56,900 nt of DNA from Catenulisporales bacterium (GTDB lineage Bacteria > Actinomycetota > Actinomycetes > Streptomycetales > Catenulisporaceae). This document shows positions 43,293 to 49,656 of this stretch, piece by piece. Under the pieces are notes generated by a model. That model was not told where the DNA came from. It saw nothing but the letters and a program-made list of their open reading frames with translations, and did not search any database. The translations under genes and the position numbers were made by a program. The stretch is taken from positions 1 to 56,900 of the forward strand of contig JAEKKI010000145.1 of the NCBI GenBank assembly GCA_019510485.1, read 5' to 3'. Numbering within the stretch: the first letter of the stretch is position 1; the number at the start of each line of letters is the position of its first letter.

Positions 43293-44008
43293 GCCGAAGC
43301 CCCCACCAGGGCGAGGAAGGCCCCTTCGATGTCGTCGGCACCGGTCTGCTCCAACAGTGCCCGGGGCGTGTCGGAGGCGAGGACGCGGCCTTCGCGCATG
43401 AGCAGCAGCCGCGTGCAGCGCGACGCCTCATCCATGACATGACTGGAGACCAGGAGCGTCACCGGATCCTCGGCCCGCGCCAACCGGTGGAACAGCTCCC
43501 ACAGCTCGGCCCGCAGCACCGGATCCAACCCCACGGTCGGCTCATCCAGCACCAGCACCCGCGGCGCCCCCAACAGCGCCGCGGCCAACGACACCCGAGC
43601 CCGCTGCCCGCCGGACAACCGATCGACCCGCGCGTCCTCCTTTCCCACCAGGCCCACCGCATCGACCACCCGTTCCGGATCCGCCCGCGGCGCCCCCAAC
43701 ACCGCCGCGAAGTACCGCAGGTTCTCCATGACCGACAGATCGCTGTAGACCGAAGGAGCCTGCGTCATGTACCCGATCCGGTCCCGCAACACCGCGCTCC
43801 CCGCCGCCATCCCCAACACCCGTACCTCCCCGCCGGCGATCTTCTGCACCCCCACCACCGCCCGCAGCAGCGTGGTCTTCCCGCACCCCGACGGCCCCAG
43901 CAACCCGGTGACCGACCCGCTCGGCACCTGCGCACTGAGGTCGGGCAACACGGTCTGCCCGCCCCGGACCACGCGCAGGCCGCGGATGTCGACGGCGAAA
44001 TTCATCAT
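43289..44008 (-). CDS. ABC exporter ATPase (DrrA-like)
   Basis: A 239-residue ATPase. Walker A is GLLGPSGCGKTTLLRAVVGV, the Q-loop is IGYMTQAPSVYSDLSVMEN, the signature is LSGGQRARVSLAAALLG, Walker B is VLVLDEPTVGLDPVLRAELW, and the H-loop region is LLVSSHVMDEASRCTRLLLM. ATG 44005 is an equally good start. It lies 123 bases downstream of the TetR gene on the same strand, with a GC hairpin in the gap. Confidence 0.92.
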   Translation of the reverse strand: MMNFAVDIRGLRVVRGGQTVLPDLSAQVPSGSVTGLLGPSGCGKTTLLRAVVGVQKIAGGEVRVLGMAAGSAVLRDRIGYMTQAPSVYSDLSVMENLRYFAAVLGAPRADPERVVDAVGLVGKEDARVDRLSGGQRARVSLAAALLGAPRVLVLDEPTVGLDPVLRAELWELFHRLARAEDPVTLLVSSHVMDEASRCTRLLLMREGRVLASDTPRALLEQTGADDIEGAFLALVGASA

Positions 44009-44092
44009 GCGATGAGTTTCGCGTGGACGGGGTGCGGTGTCAAGAATCGGTGACGTGGGGTGACGGACGGGCCGATCGGCCGCCCTATGTGT

Positions 44093-44117
44093 AGCTCCCC
44101 ACCCCCGGTGGGGAGCT
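44093..44117 (-). terminator. GC hairpin between the TetR gene and the exporter operon
   Basis: A perfect 11-bp stem (44093-44103 with 44107-44117) and CCC loop. It lies 15 bases beyond the TetR stop on the minus strand, without a U-tract. It may separate regulator and transporter transcripts. Confidence 0.5.
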
Positions 44118-44131
44118 GGAAACAGCCCGGC

Positions 44132-44734
44132 TCAGACCGCGTCCACCGCCGGCCCCAACAACCGCTGCAACGCCGGCGCCAGCAAAGCGACCAACTCCTC
44201 AGCCCCCACCGAAGCCACCGGCTCCATCCGGATCACATACCGCGCCATCGCCAGCCCGATGATCTGCGCCAGCGCCATCTCCACCCGCGCCTCGGCATCG
44301 GCCCCGCCGATCCGCGCCGCCAGCGGCACCACCAGCCGGGGCCGCGCGAAGCCCCGCACCAGCGCGGCCATCTCCTCGTTCGACGTCACCGACCGCACCA
44401 CCGCCAGCAGCCGCTCCCGCGTCGGCGGCGACTCCCACAACGACACCACGAACCGGGCCAACCGCTCGCCGATACCCGCCGGGTCCCCGGCCGCGACGTC
44501 CTGCACCATCGCCGGATTCACCGGGAAGTCCAACGCCGCCAGGAACACCTGCTCCTTCGATCCGAAGTAGTGGTGCACCAGCGCCGAATCGACGCCGGCG
44601 ACGCGCGCGATACCGCGCACCGTCGCCCTCTCATAGCCACGGGAGGCGAACTCGGCGCGCGCCGCGTCCAGGATCTGGCCGCGGGTGTCGGCGGTGCCGG
44701 GGCGTCGGCCCGGGCGCTTGGCGGGGGCGGTCAT
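44132..44734 (-). CDS. TetR-family transcriptional regulator
   Basis: A 200-residue regulator with the HTH in ADTRGQILDAARAEFASRGYERATVRGIARVAGVDSALVHHYFGSKEQVFLAAL (in pieces), of the class with a VHHYFGSKEQ recognition end and the C-terminal RLVVPLAARIGGADAEARVEMALAQIIGLAMARYV, known as TetR_C_33-like in actinobacteria. ATG 44734 is chosen by homology. It probably regulates the ABC-2 exporter downstream. It is divergent from the racemase-like gene across 104 bases. Confidence 0.9.
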   Translation of the reverse strand: MTAPAKRPGRRPGTADTRGQILDAARAEFASRGYERATVRGIARVAGVDSALVHHYFGSKEQVFLAALDFPVNPAMVQDVAAGDPAGIGERLARFVVSLWESPPTRERLLAVVRSVTSNEEMAALVRGFARPRLVVPLAARIGGADAEARVEMALAQIIGLAMARYVIRMEPVASVGAEELVALLAPALQRLLGPAVDAV

Positions 44735-44838
44735 GATTCTCACAGTAGCCGCCGCGCCCGGCGCCACTGCCGGCACAGACCCGCCGGCCGCCGCATAATG
44801 ACCGACGATCACACCCCTCCCACCGCCCGGAGGCCCCG

Positions 44839-45594
44839 TTGCCCACCCCCACCCCCACCCACCGCCACCTCGGCATCCTGGCCCACTCCGCCGAAGGCGC
44901 CGCCCTGTCCTTCCAGACCTTCACCCGCGAAGGCTTCACGCGCCTGGGGCCCCACGCCCACCCCGACGTCACCCTGGACCTGATCCCCCTGTCCCGCTCC
45001 ATGCCGCACTGGGAATCAGGGGATCACCACGCTGTCCGCGCGATCCTGCGTGAGAGCGCCGACCGCCTCACCGCCGCCGGCGCCGACTTCTTCATCTGCC
45101 CGGACAACACCGCCCACCTCGCCTTCGAACTCGACGGCGACCCCTATCCGCTGCCGGGCCTGCATATCGCCGAGGTCGTCGCCGGCCACGCCGGCGCCCG
45201 CGGCCACCGCAAAGTCGGCATCCTCGGCACCCGCTTCACCATGGAAGGGCCCGTATACCCCCGGGCCCTCGCCGCCCGCGGTGTCCAGGCCGCCGCACCG
45301 GCCGAGGAAGACCGCCGTACCGTCGACACGATCATCTTCGATGAACTGGTCAACGGCGTCTTCACCGACGCGGCCCGCACCGCCTACCAGAAGGTGATCG
45401 CGAATCTCGCCGCGGCGGGCTGCGACGCGGTGGCGCTGGTCTGCACCGAGATCCCGCTCCTGATCACGTCCGACGACTCGCCCCTGCCGACCCTGGACTC
45501 CACCCGGCTGCAAGCGCGCGCCGCCTTCGAGGTGGCGATCGGCGCGCGCCCGCTGCCGACGTGGCGCGGCGGGCCGGTGACGCCACCGGTCTAA
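44839..45594 (+). CDS. Aspartate/glutamate racemase-family protein
   Basis: A 251-residue member of the Asp/Glu/hydantoin racemase superfamily, which uses two cysteines as acid/base pair. The second Cys is clear in AVALVCTEIPLL. At the first site the sequence reads ICPDNTAHLAF, so Asp occupies the position just before Asn-Thr where a racemase normally has Cys, and the nearest Cys is two residues earlier. It also has the opening HLGILAHSAEGAALSFQ and RKVGILGTRFTMEGPVY. TTG 44839 has GGAGG six bases upstream. It may be a racemase of altered specificity or a lyase-like relative. Confidence 0.8.
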   Translation: MPTPTPTHRHLGILAHSAEGAALSFQTFTREGFTRLGPHAHPDVTLDLIPLSRSMPHWESGDHHAVRAILRESADRLTAAGADFFICPDNTAHLAFELDGDPYPLPGLHIAEVVAGHAGARGHRKVGILGTRFTMEGPVYPRALAARGVQAAAPAEEDRRTVDTIIFDELVNGVFTDAARTAYQKVIANLAAAGCDAVALVCTEIPLLITSDDSPLPTLDSTRLQARAAFEVAIGARPLPTWRGGPVTPPV

Positions 45595-45599
45595 GCCGG

Positions 45600-46766
45600 C
45601 TAAAGAAGAGCTCTGATGCCCGCCGCGAGCCGGTCGTACTCCGCGGGAGCGTTGTAGATGTTCGCGCTGACCCGAAGCAGCGTACGGCCGTTCCACTTCG
45701 GCACCGACACCTCGACGCCGAGCCGGTCGGAGATCTCCGCCTGCAAGTCCCGCGGGTCGTCGAAGGCCACCGGCAGCGGCACCACGCGCATCGGCACGCC
45801 CGGATCGCCCGGTAGCGTCGCCGGGTCCACCTCCAGCGCCGCGGCCAGCGCCGCCTGGCCGTACTCGGCGAGCTTCACGTTGTGCTCGCGCACCCGCTGC
45901 GGGCCCAGCGCGCGCAGGAAACCGATGCCGTTCGGGCTGGCCAGTCGCGGCGTGTGGTCGACGGTGCCGACCTCTTCCAGGTTCAGCGGGAACTCGTCGT
46001 ACTCGTACCAGGAGACGATCGGGTTCCGCAGCGCCGACCGCCACTTCGGCGCGGCCCAGAACGCCGCCACCGACCGCGGCGCGAACCCCCACTTGTGCAG
46101 GTTGCCGCCCCAGAAATCAGGGTTCAGCGACGCCAGGTCGATCGGCAGCATCCCCGGCGCGTGCGCGGCGTCGACGACCACGACCACGCCGCGCTCCTGC
46201 AACGCCGGCACCAGTTCCTCGACGGGGAAACGCCGCGCCGTCATCGACGTGACGTGGTCGATCACCGCCACCTTCGTGCGCGGCGTCACCGCCGCCAGCA
46301 CCGCGGCGGTGATCCCGGCGGCGTCGGCCAGCAGCGGAATCTCGGCGGTCACCACCTGCGCCCCGACGTCCTTCGCCCGCCGCCGCGCCGCCCAGGTCGA
46401 GGTCTCGTACGCGTGGTCGGTGACCAGCACCTCGTCCCCGGCGGCCAGTGGCACCGAGGCCAACGCGATCGAGTTGGCGGCGGTGGCGTTGGCGACCAGC
46501 GCGACCGGGTCCCCGGCCGGCGCGCCGAGGAACTCCGCCGCGGCCCGGCTCGCCGTCGCCATCCCCGGCGCCAGCTCGCGGCGGAAGAAGCGGGTCGGAT
46601 TGGCGTTCATCCGGGCCTGCCATTGCGCCTGGTTCAGCAGCACGGTGCGCGGCGCGACGCCGAAGCCGCCGTGGTTGAGGTAGGCGTGGCCGGGTTGCAG
46701 GGCGTCGAAAAGGTCGCGGATTCCGCTCCAGTCGTCGCCCCAGAGCGGGTTGTCGAGGTTATCCAT
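45600..46766 (-). CDS. Class V aminotransferase (isopenicillin N epimerase-like)
   Basis: A 388-residue PLP enzyme. It has the N-terminal AYLNHGGFGVAP motif, ALVANATAANSIALASV, VVVVDAAHAPGMLPIDL (Asp that contacts the PLP pyridine) and the Schiff-base Lys in NLHKWGF. These are the features of the isopenicillin N epimerase/cysteine desulfurase-like class V group. ATG 46766 is chosen by homology; the open frame extends well upstream over the SPFH gene. It is convergent with the racemase-like gene, only five bases apart. Substrate unknown. Confidence 0.88.
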   Translation of the reverse strand: MDNLDNPLWGDDWSGIRDLFDALQPGHAYLNHGGFGVAPRTVLLNQAQWQARMNANPTRFFRRELAPGMATASRAAAEFLGAPAGDPVALVANATAANSIALASVPLAAGDEVLVTDHAYETSTWAARRRAKDVGAQVVTAEIPLLADAAGITAAVLAAVTPRTKVAVIDHVTSMTARRFPVEELVPALQERGVVVVVDAAHAPGMLPIDLASLNPDFWGGNLHKWGFAPRSVAAFWAAPKWRSALRNPIVSWYEYDEFPLNLEEVGTVDHTPRLASPNGIGFLRALGPQRVREHNVKLAEYGQAALAAALEVDPATLPGDPGVPMRVVPLPVAFDDPRDLQAEISDRLGVEVSVPKWNGRTLLRVSANIYNAPAEYDRLAAGIRALL

Positions 46767-46834
46767 GTCCGGTGAGCGTAACGTCCGGTGATCGCCGTCC
46801 CTAGAGCCACTTGGCCGCGCGTGGCTCGCGCCGG

Positions 46835-46859
46835 CCGGTGACCGGAAACCGGTGACCGG
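46835..46859. promoter_or_regulatory. Pair of 11-base palindromes upstream of the SPFH operon
   Basis: CCGGTGACCGG occurs at 46835-46845 and 46849-46859, 14 bases apart, followed by a CCGG half site. It lies 73-97 bases before the SPFH start and 30-55 bases before a possible -10 (TACGGT, 46890-46895). This fits a transcription factor site; the factor is unknown. Confidence 0.5.
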
Positions 46860-46931
46860 CAACCGGCGAACGCTGTCGTCGAGCCCTGCTACGGTTCCGA
46901 CACACATCGCACCGAAACAGGGGGTGGCACC

Positions 46932-48416
46932 GTGGCCGACCAGAACCGCAACACTTATCTTGACGACGTCTTGGCCCAGCAGGAGCAGTTGGAAGTCGAC
47001 TTGAGGTCCAAGAGTTCCCGCTACGGCGCAGCGGCCTCGACGGCACCGCCGCAGCCGCCGTCGGCGCCCGGCGCTCCCAAGCCCGCGCTGCTCGCCGAAC
47101 CGTCCCGGGCCGCGCCGGCCCCGGCCCGGGGACGTGCCGCGCGCCTGGAGCGGTTCGCCGCCGAGGCGGCCGCCGGCCGCACCGTGGCGCCGGCCGGGAC
47201 CAACGCCGTGGAAGTCCGCATCACCGGCGTCGGACGCTGGAAGACGGTGCTGGTGCCGCCGAACGCCTTCGTCGTCCACACCCGCCGCGGCGAGGACGAG
47301 CCCCGCCACATCGGCCTCGGCGTGTCGTTCCGTTACCGGCCGGCCACCGACTCGTTCCTGGTCGTGCCCGGCGCGATGCAGACCATCCTGCTCAACGCGT
47401 TCTGCATCTGCAGCGAACTGCAAGGCGTGCTGGTCCAGGCCTACGTGCAGTGGATCATCCAGGACTTCGCCACCGCCTACCGCAAGCTGGACTTCTCAGA
47501 CCCCGAAGACCCGATGCGGCTGGTGAACCTGCAACTGCGCGAGCAGGCCGAGGCCGCCATCAAGGACAAAGTCGCCACCATGAGCGTCCACGAGGTGCTG
47601 TCCGACCGGCAGCCGATCATCGAGGAGCTCACCGCCCGGCTGCGCGGCGTCGCCGAAGGCTCCGCCGAGAGCGCGGGCGACGGCTCCCGCGGCAACGCCG
47701 ACGGCGGCCTGGGGCTGCGCATCGTCACGGTGCAGATCAAGGAAGCGGTCGTCAGCTCCAAAACCCTGTGGGAGAACCTGCAAAAGCCTTTCCGCACCGA
47801 ACAAGCGCGGCTGGCGGCGCTGGCCGAACTGGCGGCCGAGGGCGCCGTCACCGAGAGCCGGATGGCCGAGGCCCGCAGGCAGGAGACCCGGCGCCTGGGC
47901 GACGAACGCGACCTCGGCGAGTTCCGCGCCACCAACGCCGCCCGCCAGTTCGACCGCGACAGCACGGAGCAGGCCCGCCGTGACGAGCGCACCCAGGAGA
48001 TCGCCCGCAAAAACGCGGACGCCGCCCACCAGACCCGTCGGCACGCGCTCGCCCTGGAACGGGAGCGGCACGAGCAGGAAAGCGTCATGGCCCGGCTGCG
48101 GCTGGAGGAGGAGCAGGAACTGGCCCGGCTGCGGCTGGAAGCCGAACTCGCCGCCGTCCGGTCCCGCCACGCCGCCGAGCACGAACGCCAGCTGATGGAG
48201 CTGGAACGCGAACGCGTACGCGCCGAGATCGCCAACGCCCGCACCGCCGCCGCCCTGCAAGCCGAGCTGATCGGGACGCTGCCGGACATCGTGGAGAAGC
48301 TGCCGGCGCCCTCGGAATACAAGGCCGTGACGGTCGGGGGATCCGACACCGCCTCACTCGCCGGGATCGTCGCCCAAGTGTCAGCGGTTGTCAGCGCCCT
48401 GAAAACGGCGGAATAG
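46932..48416 (+). CDS. Soluble SPFH (band-7) domain protein with long coiled coil
   Basis: A 494-residue protein. The first ~85 residues are Pro/Ala-rich with an opening MADQNRNTYLDDVLAQQEQ. An SPFH-like domain follows (~88-290: VLVPPNAFVVHTRRGEDEPR, VSFRYRPATDSFLVVPGAM, YVQWIIQDFATAYRKLDFSD, DKVATMSVHEVLSDRQ). Then comes a charged Arg/Glu/Ala coiled coil (~295-445) and a hydrophobic C-terminal end. There is no membrane helix, so unlike flotillins it is probably cytosolic or peripheral and oligomeric. GTG 46932 follows AGGGGGT. It is in line with the next gene and the two tRNA-like RNAs, with no terminator between. SPFH/slipin proteins are known neighbours of RNA-repair and Y-RNA loci in other bacteria, which is relevant here. 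Confidence 0.82.
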   Translation: MADQNRNTYLDDVLAQQEQLEVDLRSKSSRYGAAASTAPPQPPSAPGAPKPALLAEPSRAAPAPARGRAARLERFAAEAAAGRTVAPAGTNAVEVRITGVGRWKTVLVPPNAFVVHTRRGEDEPRHIGLGVSFRYRPATDSFLVVPGAMQTILLNAFCICSELQGVLVQAYVQWIIQDFATAYRKLDFSDPEDPMRLVNLQLREQAEAAIKDKVATMSVHEVLSDRQPIIEELTARLRGVAEGSAESAGDGSRGNADGGLGLRIVTVQIKEAVVSSKTLWENLQKPFRTEQARLAALAELAAEGAVTESRMAEARRQETRRLGDERDLGEFRATNAARQFDRDSTEQARRDERTQEIARKNADAAHQTRRHALALERERHEQESVMARLRLEEEQELARLRLEAELAAVRSRHAAEHERQLMELERERVRAEIANARTAAALQAELIGTLPDIVEKLPAPSEYKAVTVGGSDTASLAGIVAQVSAVVSALKTAE

Positions 48417-48524
48417 CGCAGCGGCGGAAATCGCCTACAAACAGCGCGAGGGCGTCTGCCATCATCGGGGCACCGCAGAACATCCACTTCACATTCAAGC
48501 AATCGATCTCAGGGGGATGTCACC

Positions 48525-49259
48525 ATGGCCACCAAGCTGAGCCAGATCATCGCGATCGAGAAGGGCGTCAAGAGCAAGTCCTACGCCGACCTCACCCAGG
48601 CCCACCACGACGTCCAGAAGCCGGCCCTGCTCACCGGCCTGACCCGCACCTACCAGCCCAAGGACGAGGACGGCGAGCAGCTCCCGCCGGAGTCCACCCG
48701 GGTCCAGGTCAAGGCCGAGGACGTGCTGCGCCAGATCGCCGCCAACCTCACCCGGCTGTTCGACGTCACCGCCACCAAGGACTGGGCCAACTGCACGGCG
48801 CGCGCCGACGTCGTGGTCGAGGGCCGCACCCTGCTGCGCGACGTCCCGGTGTCCTACCTGCTGTTCCTGGAGAAGCAGCTCACCGATCTGCACACCTTCG
48901 TCAAGAAGCTGCCGGTGCTGGACGCCGCCGAGTCCTGGACCCACGACCCGTCCACCGACTGGTACCGCACCGAGGCCGTCCGCACCCTGCGCACCAAGAA
49001 GGTGCCGCGCAACCACGTCAAGGCCGAGGCCACCGAGAAGCACCCGGCCCAGGTCGAGGTCTACTACGAGGACATCGCCATCGGCTACTGGACGCAGACC
49101 AAGTTCTCCGGCGCGCTGCCGGCGCAGCGGGTGAACGAGCTGGCCGAGCGGGTGGACAAGCTGAGCCAGGCGGTGAAGTTCGCCCGCGAGGAGGCGAACA
49201 CCTTCGAGGTCACCGACCAGCACGTCGGCGAGGCGGTATTCGGGTACCTGTTCGCCTGA
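48525..49259 (+). CDS. Conserved actinobacterial protein of unknown function
   Basis: A 244-residue soluble protein with no signal or membrane helix. I recognise it as a conserved actinobacterial family (MATKLSQIIAIEKGVKSK start; VTATKDWANCTARADVVV; SYLLFLEKQLTDLHTFVKKL; KKVPRNHVKAEATEKHPAQV; VNELAERVDKLSQAVKFARE) but know no function. It is rich in Lys and Glu with an even alpha/beta pattern. AGGGGGATGTCACC precedes the ATG. It lies 108 bases after the SPFH gene, and its stop is only 22 bases before the first tRNA-like RNA. The protein is a good candidate to bind or process those RNAs, but that is inference from position. Confidence 0.8.
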   Translation: MATKLSQIIAIEKGVKSKSYADLTQAHHDVQKPALLTGLTRTYQPKDEDGEQLPPESTRVQVKAEDVLRQIAANLTRLFDVTATKDWANCTARADVVVEGRTLLRDVPVSYLLFLEKQLTDLHTFVKKLPVLDAAESWTHDPSTDWYRTEAVRTLRTKKVPRNHVKAEATEKHPAQVEVYYEDIAIGYWTQTKFSGALPAQRVNELAERVDKLSQAVKFAREEANTFEVTDQHVGEAVFGYLFA

Positions 49260-49268
49260 TCGCTCCGC

Positions 49269-49274
49269 TAGGAT
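49269..49274 (+). promoter_or_regulatory. Putative -10 element for the tRNA-like RNA transcript
   Basis: TAGGAT sits seven bases before 49282, where the outer helix of RNA A begins. A start at 49281 or 49282 would match the folded 5' end. The -35 region is weak. Confidence 0.4.
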
Positions 49275-49281
49275 CGGCGGC

Positions 49282-49416
49282 GAGCGACCAAGCTTAAGAT
49301 GACGCTTGAGATTGAAAGACACCGTGACAGTGGGGGTTCGAATCCCTCTCTCCGCATAGCGTGCGGAGGTAGCCCAAGTGGTAGAGGCAGCGGTGAGCAG
49401 ACTCAGACTCTCGCTC
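49282..49416 (+). ncRNA. Permuted tRNA-like RNA, module A
   Basis: This folds as a tRNA whose halves are in reverse order. T-arm: stem 332-336 with 344-348 (last three digits, all 49xxx), loop TTCGAAT. Acceptor 3' strand TCTCCGC (349-355) is joined by ATAGCGT to the acceptor 5' strand GCGGAGG (363-369); seven pairs with one G-U, eight if A356-T362 is counted. Then TA (as tRNA positions 8-9), a D-arm with loop containing GTGGTAGA and a 3-bp stem (372-374 with 386-388), and an anticodon-type stem GCGGTG (390-395) pairing back to CACCGT (320-325). The variable loop is GACAGT. The ends extend outward: TTGAG (306-310) with CTCAG (402-406) and GAGCGA (282-287) with TCGCTC (411-416). There is no U33-like anticodon loop, so decoding is unlikely. 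The form resembles the tRNA-mimic part of bacterial Y RNAs. Confidence 0.82.
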
Positions 49417-49452
49417 CAAGCTAAGTCCTCGCCGTCCATCGCCGGATCGACC

Positions 49453-49560
49453 GGAAGCGGGTCTTTCACTGAGGTTGCAGGTTCGAGCCCTGTTCCCTGC
49501 TCCATCGTGCGGGGATAGCTCAATAGGTAGAGCGCAGTGTCATCAGGCTAATCCGCTTCC
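49453..49560 (+). ncRNA. Permuted tRNA-like RNA, module B
   Basis: The clearest of the two (positions 49xxx). Terminal helix of ten pairs: GGAAGCGGGT (453-462) with ATCCGCTTCC (551-560). Inner stem CACTG (467-471) with CAGTG (535-539), all Watson-Crick, in the place of the anticodon stem. Variable loop AGGTT, five bases as in class I tRNAs. T-stem GCAGG (477-481) with CCTGT (489-493) and loop TTCGAGC. Acceptor 3' strand TCCCTGC (494-500), then TCCA like a discriminator plus CCA, TCGT, and acceptor 5' strand GCGGGGA (509-515), seven pairs with one G-U. Then TA and a canonical D-arm GCTC-AATAGGTA-GAGC (518-533). Every tRNA helix is present with correct lengths, only permuted, with the acceptor end closed by a loop and the anticodon loop open. 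Confidence 0.87.
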
Positions 49561-49614
49561 TTAAACGCCATCGGCGTGCGCACAACGACGGCACCACGCA
49601 TTGAGCAGCGTGGA

Positions 49615-49656
49615 GAGGCCCAGGGCGGGCAAAACCCTGGGCCTCGCCCCTTTCTT
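49615..49656 (+). terminator. Intrinsic terminator of the SPFH/tRNA-like RNA unit
   Basis: GAGGCCCAGGG (49615-49625) pairs with CCCTGGGCCTC (49635-49645), a perfect 11-bp stem, followed by GCCCCTTTCTT. The 54 bases between module B and this hairpin contain a further GCGTG/CACGC pairing near 49574-49600. Confidence 0.85.

Noticed and set aside
49363..49504. Reading 49363-49395 plus 49467-49504 as one ordinary tRNA with an intron
   Set aside because: The acceptor strands would have a mismatch and two G-U pairs, and the anticodon stems (GCGGT with CACTG) do not pair. Each 3' half pairs far better with the 5' half directly after it.
49282..49560. Two functional decoding tRNAs
   Set aside because: Neither module has a proper anticodon loop. 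Joining the open ends leaves no U33, and the region is occupied by outer helices.
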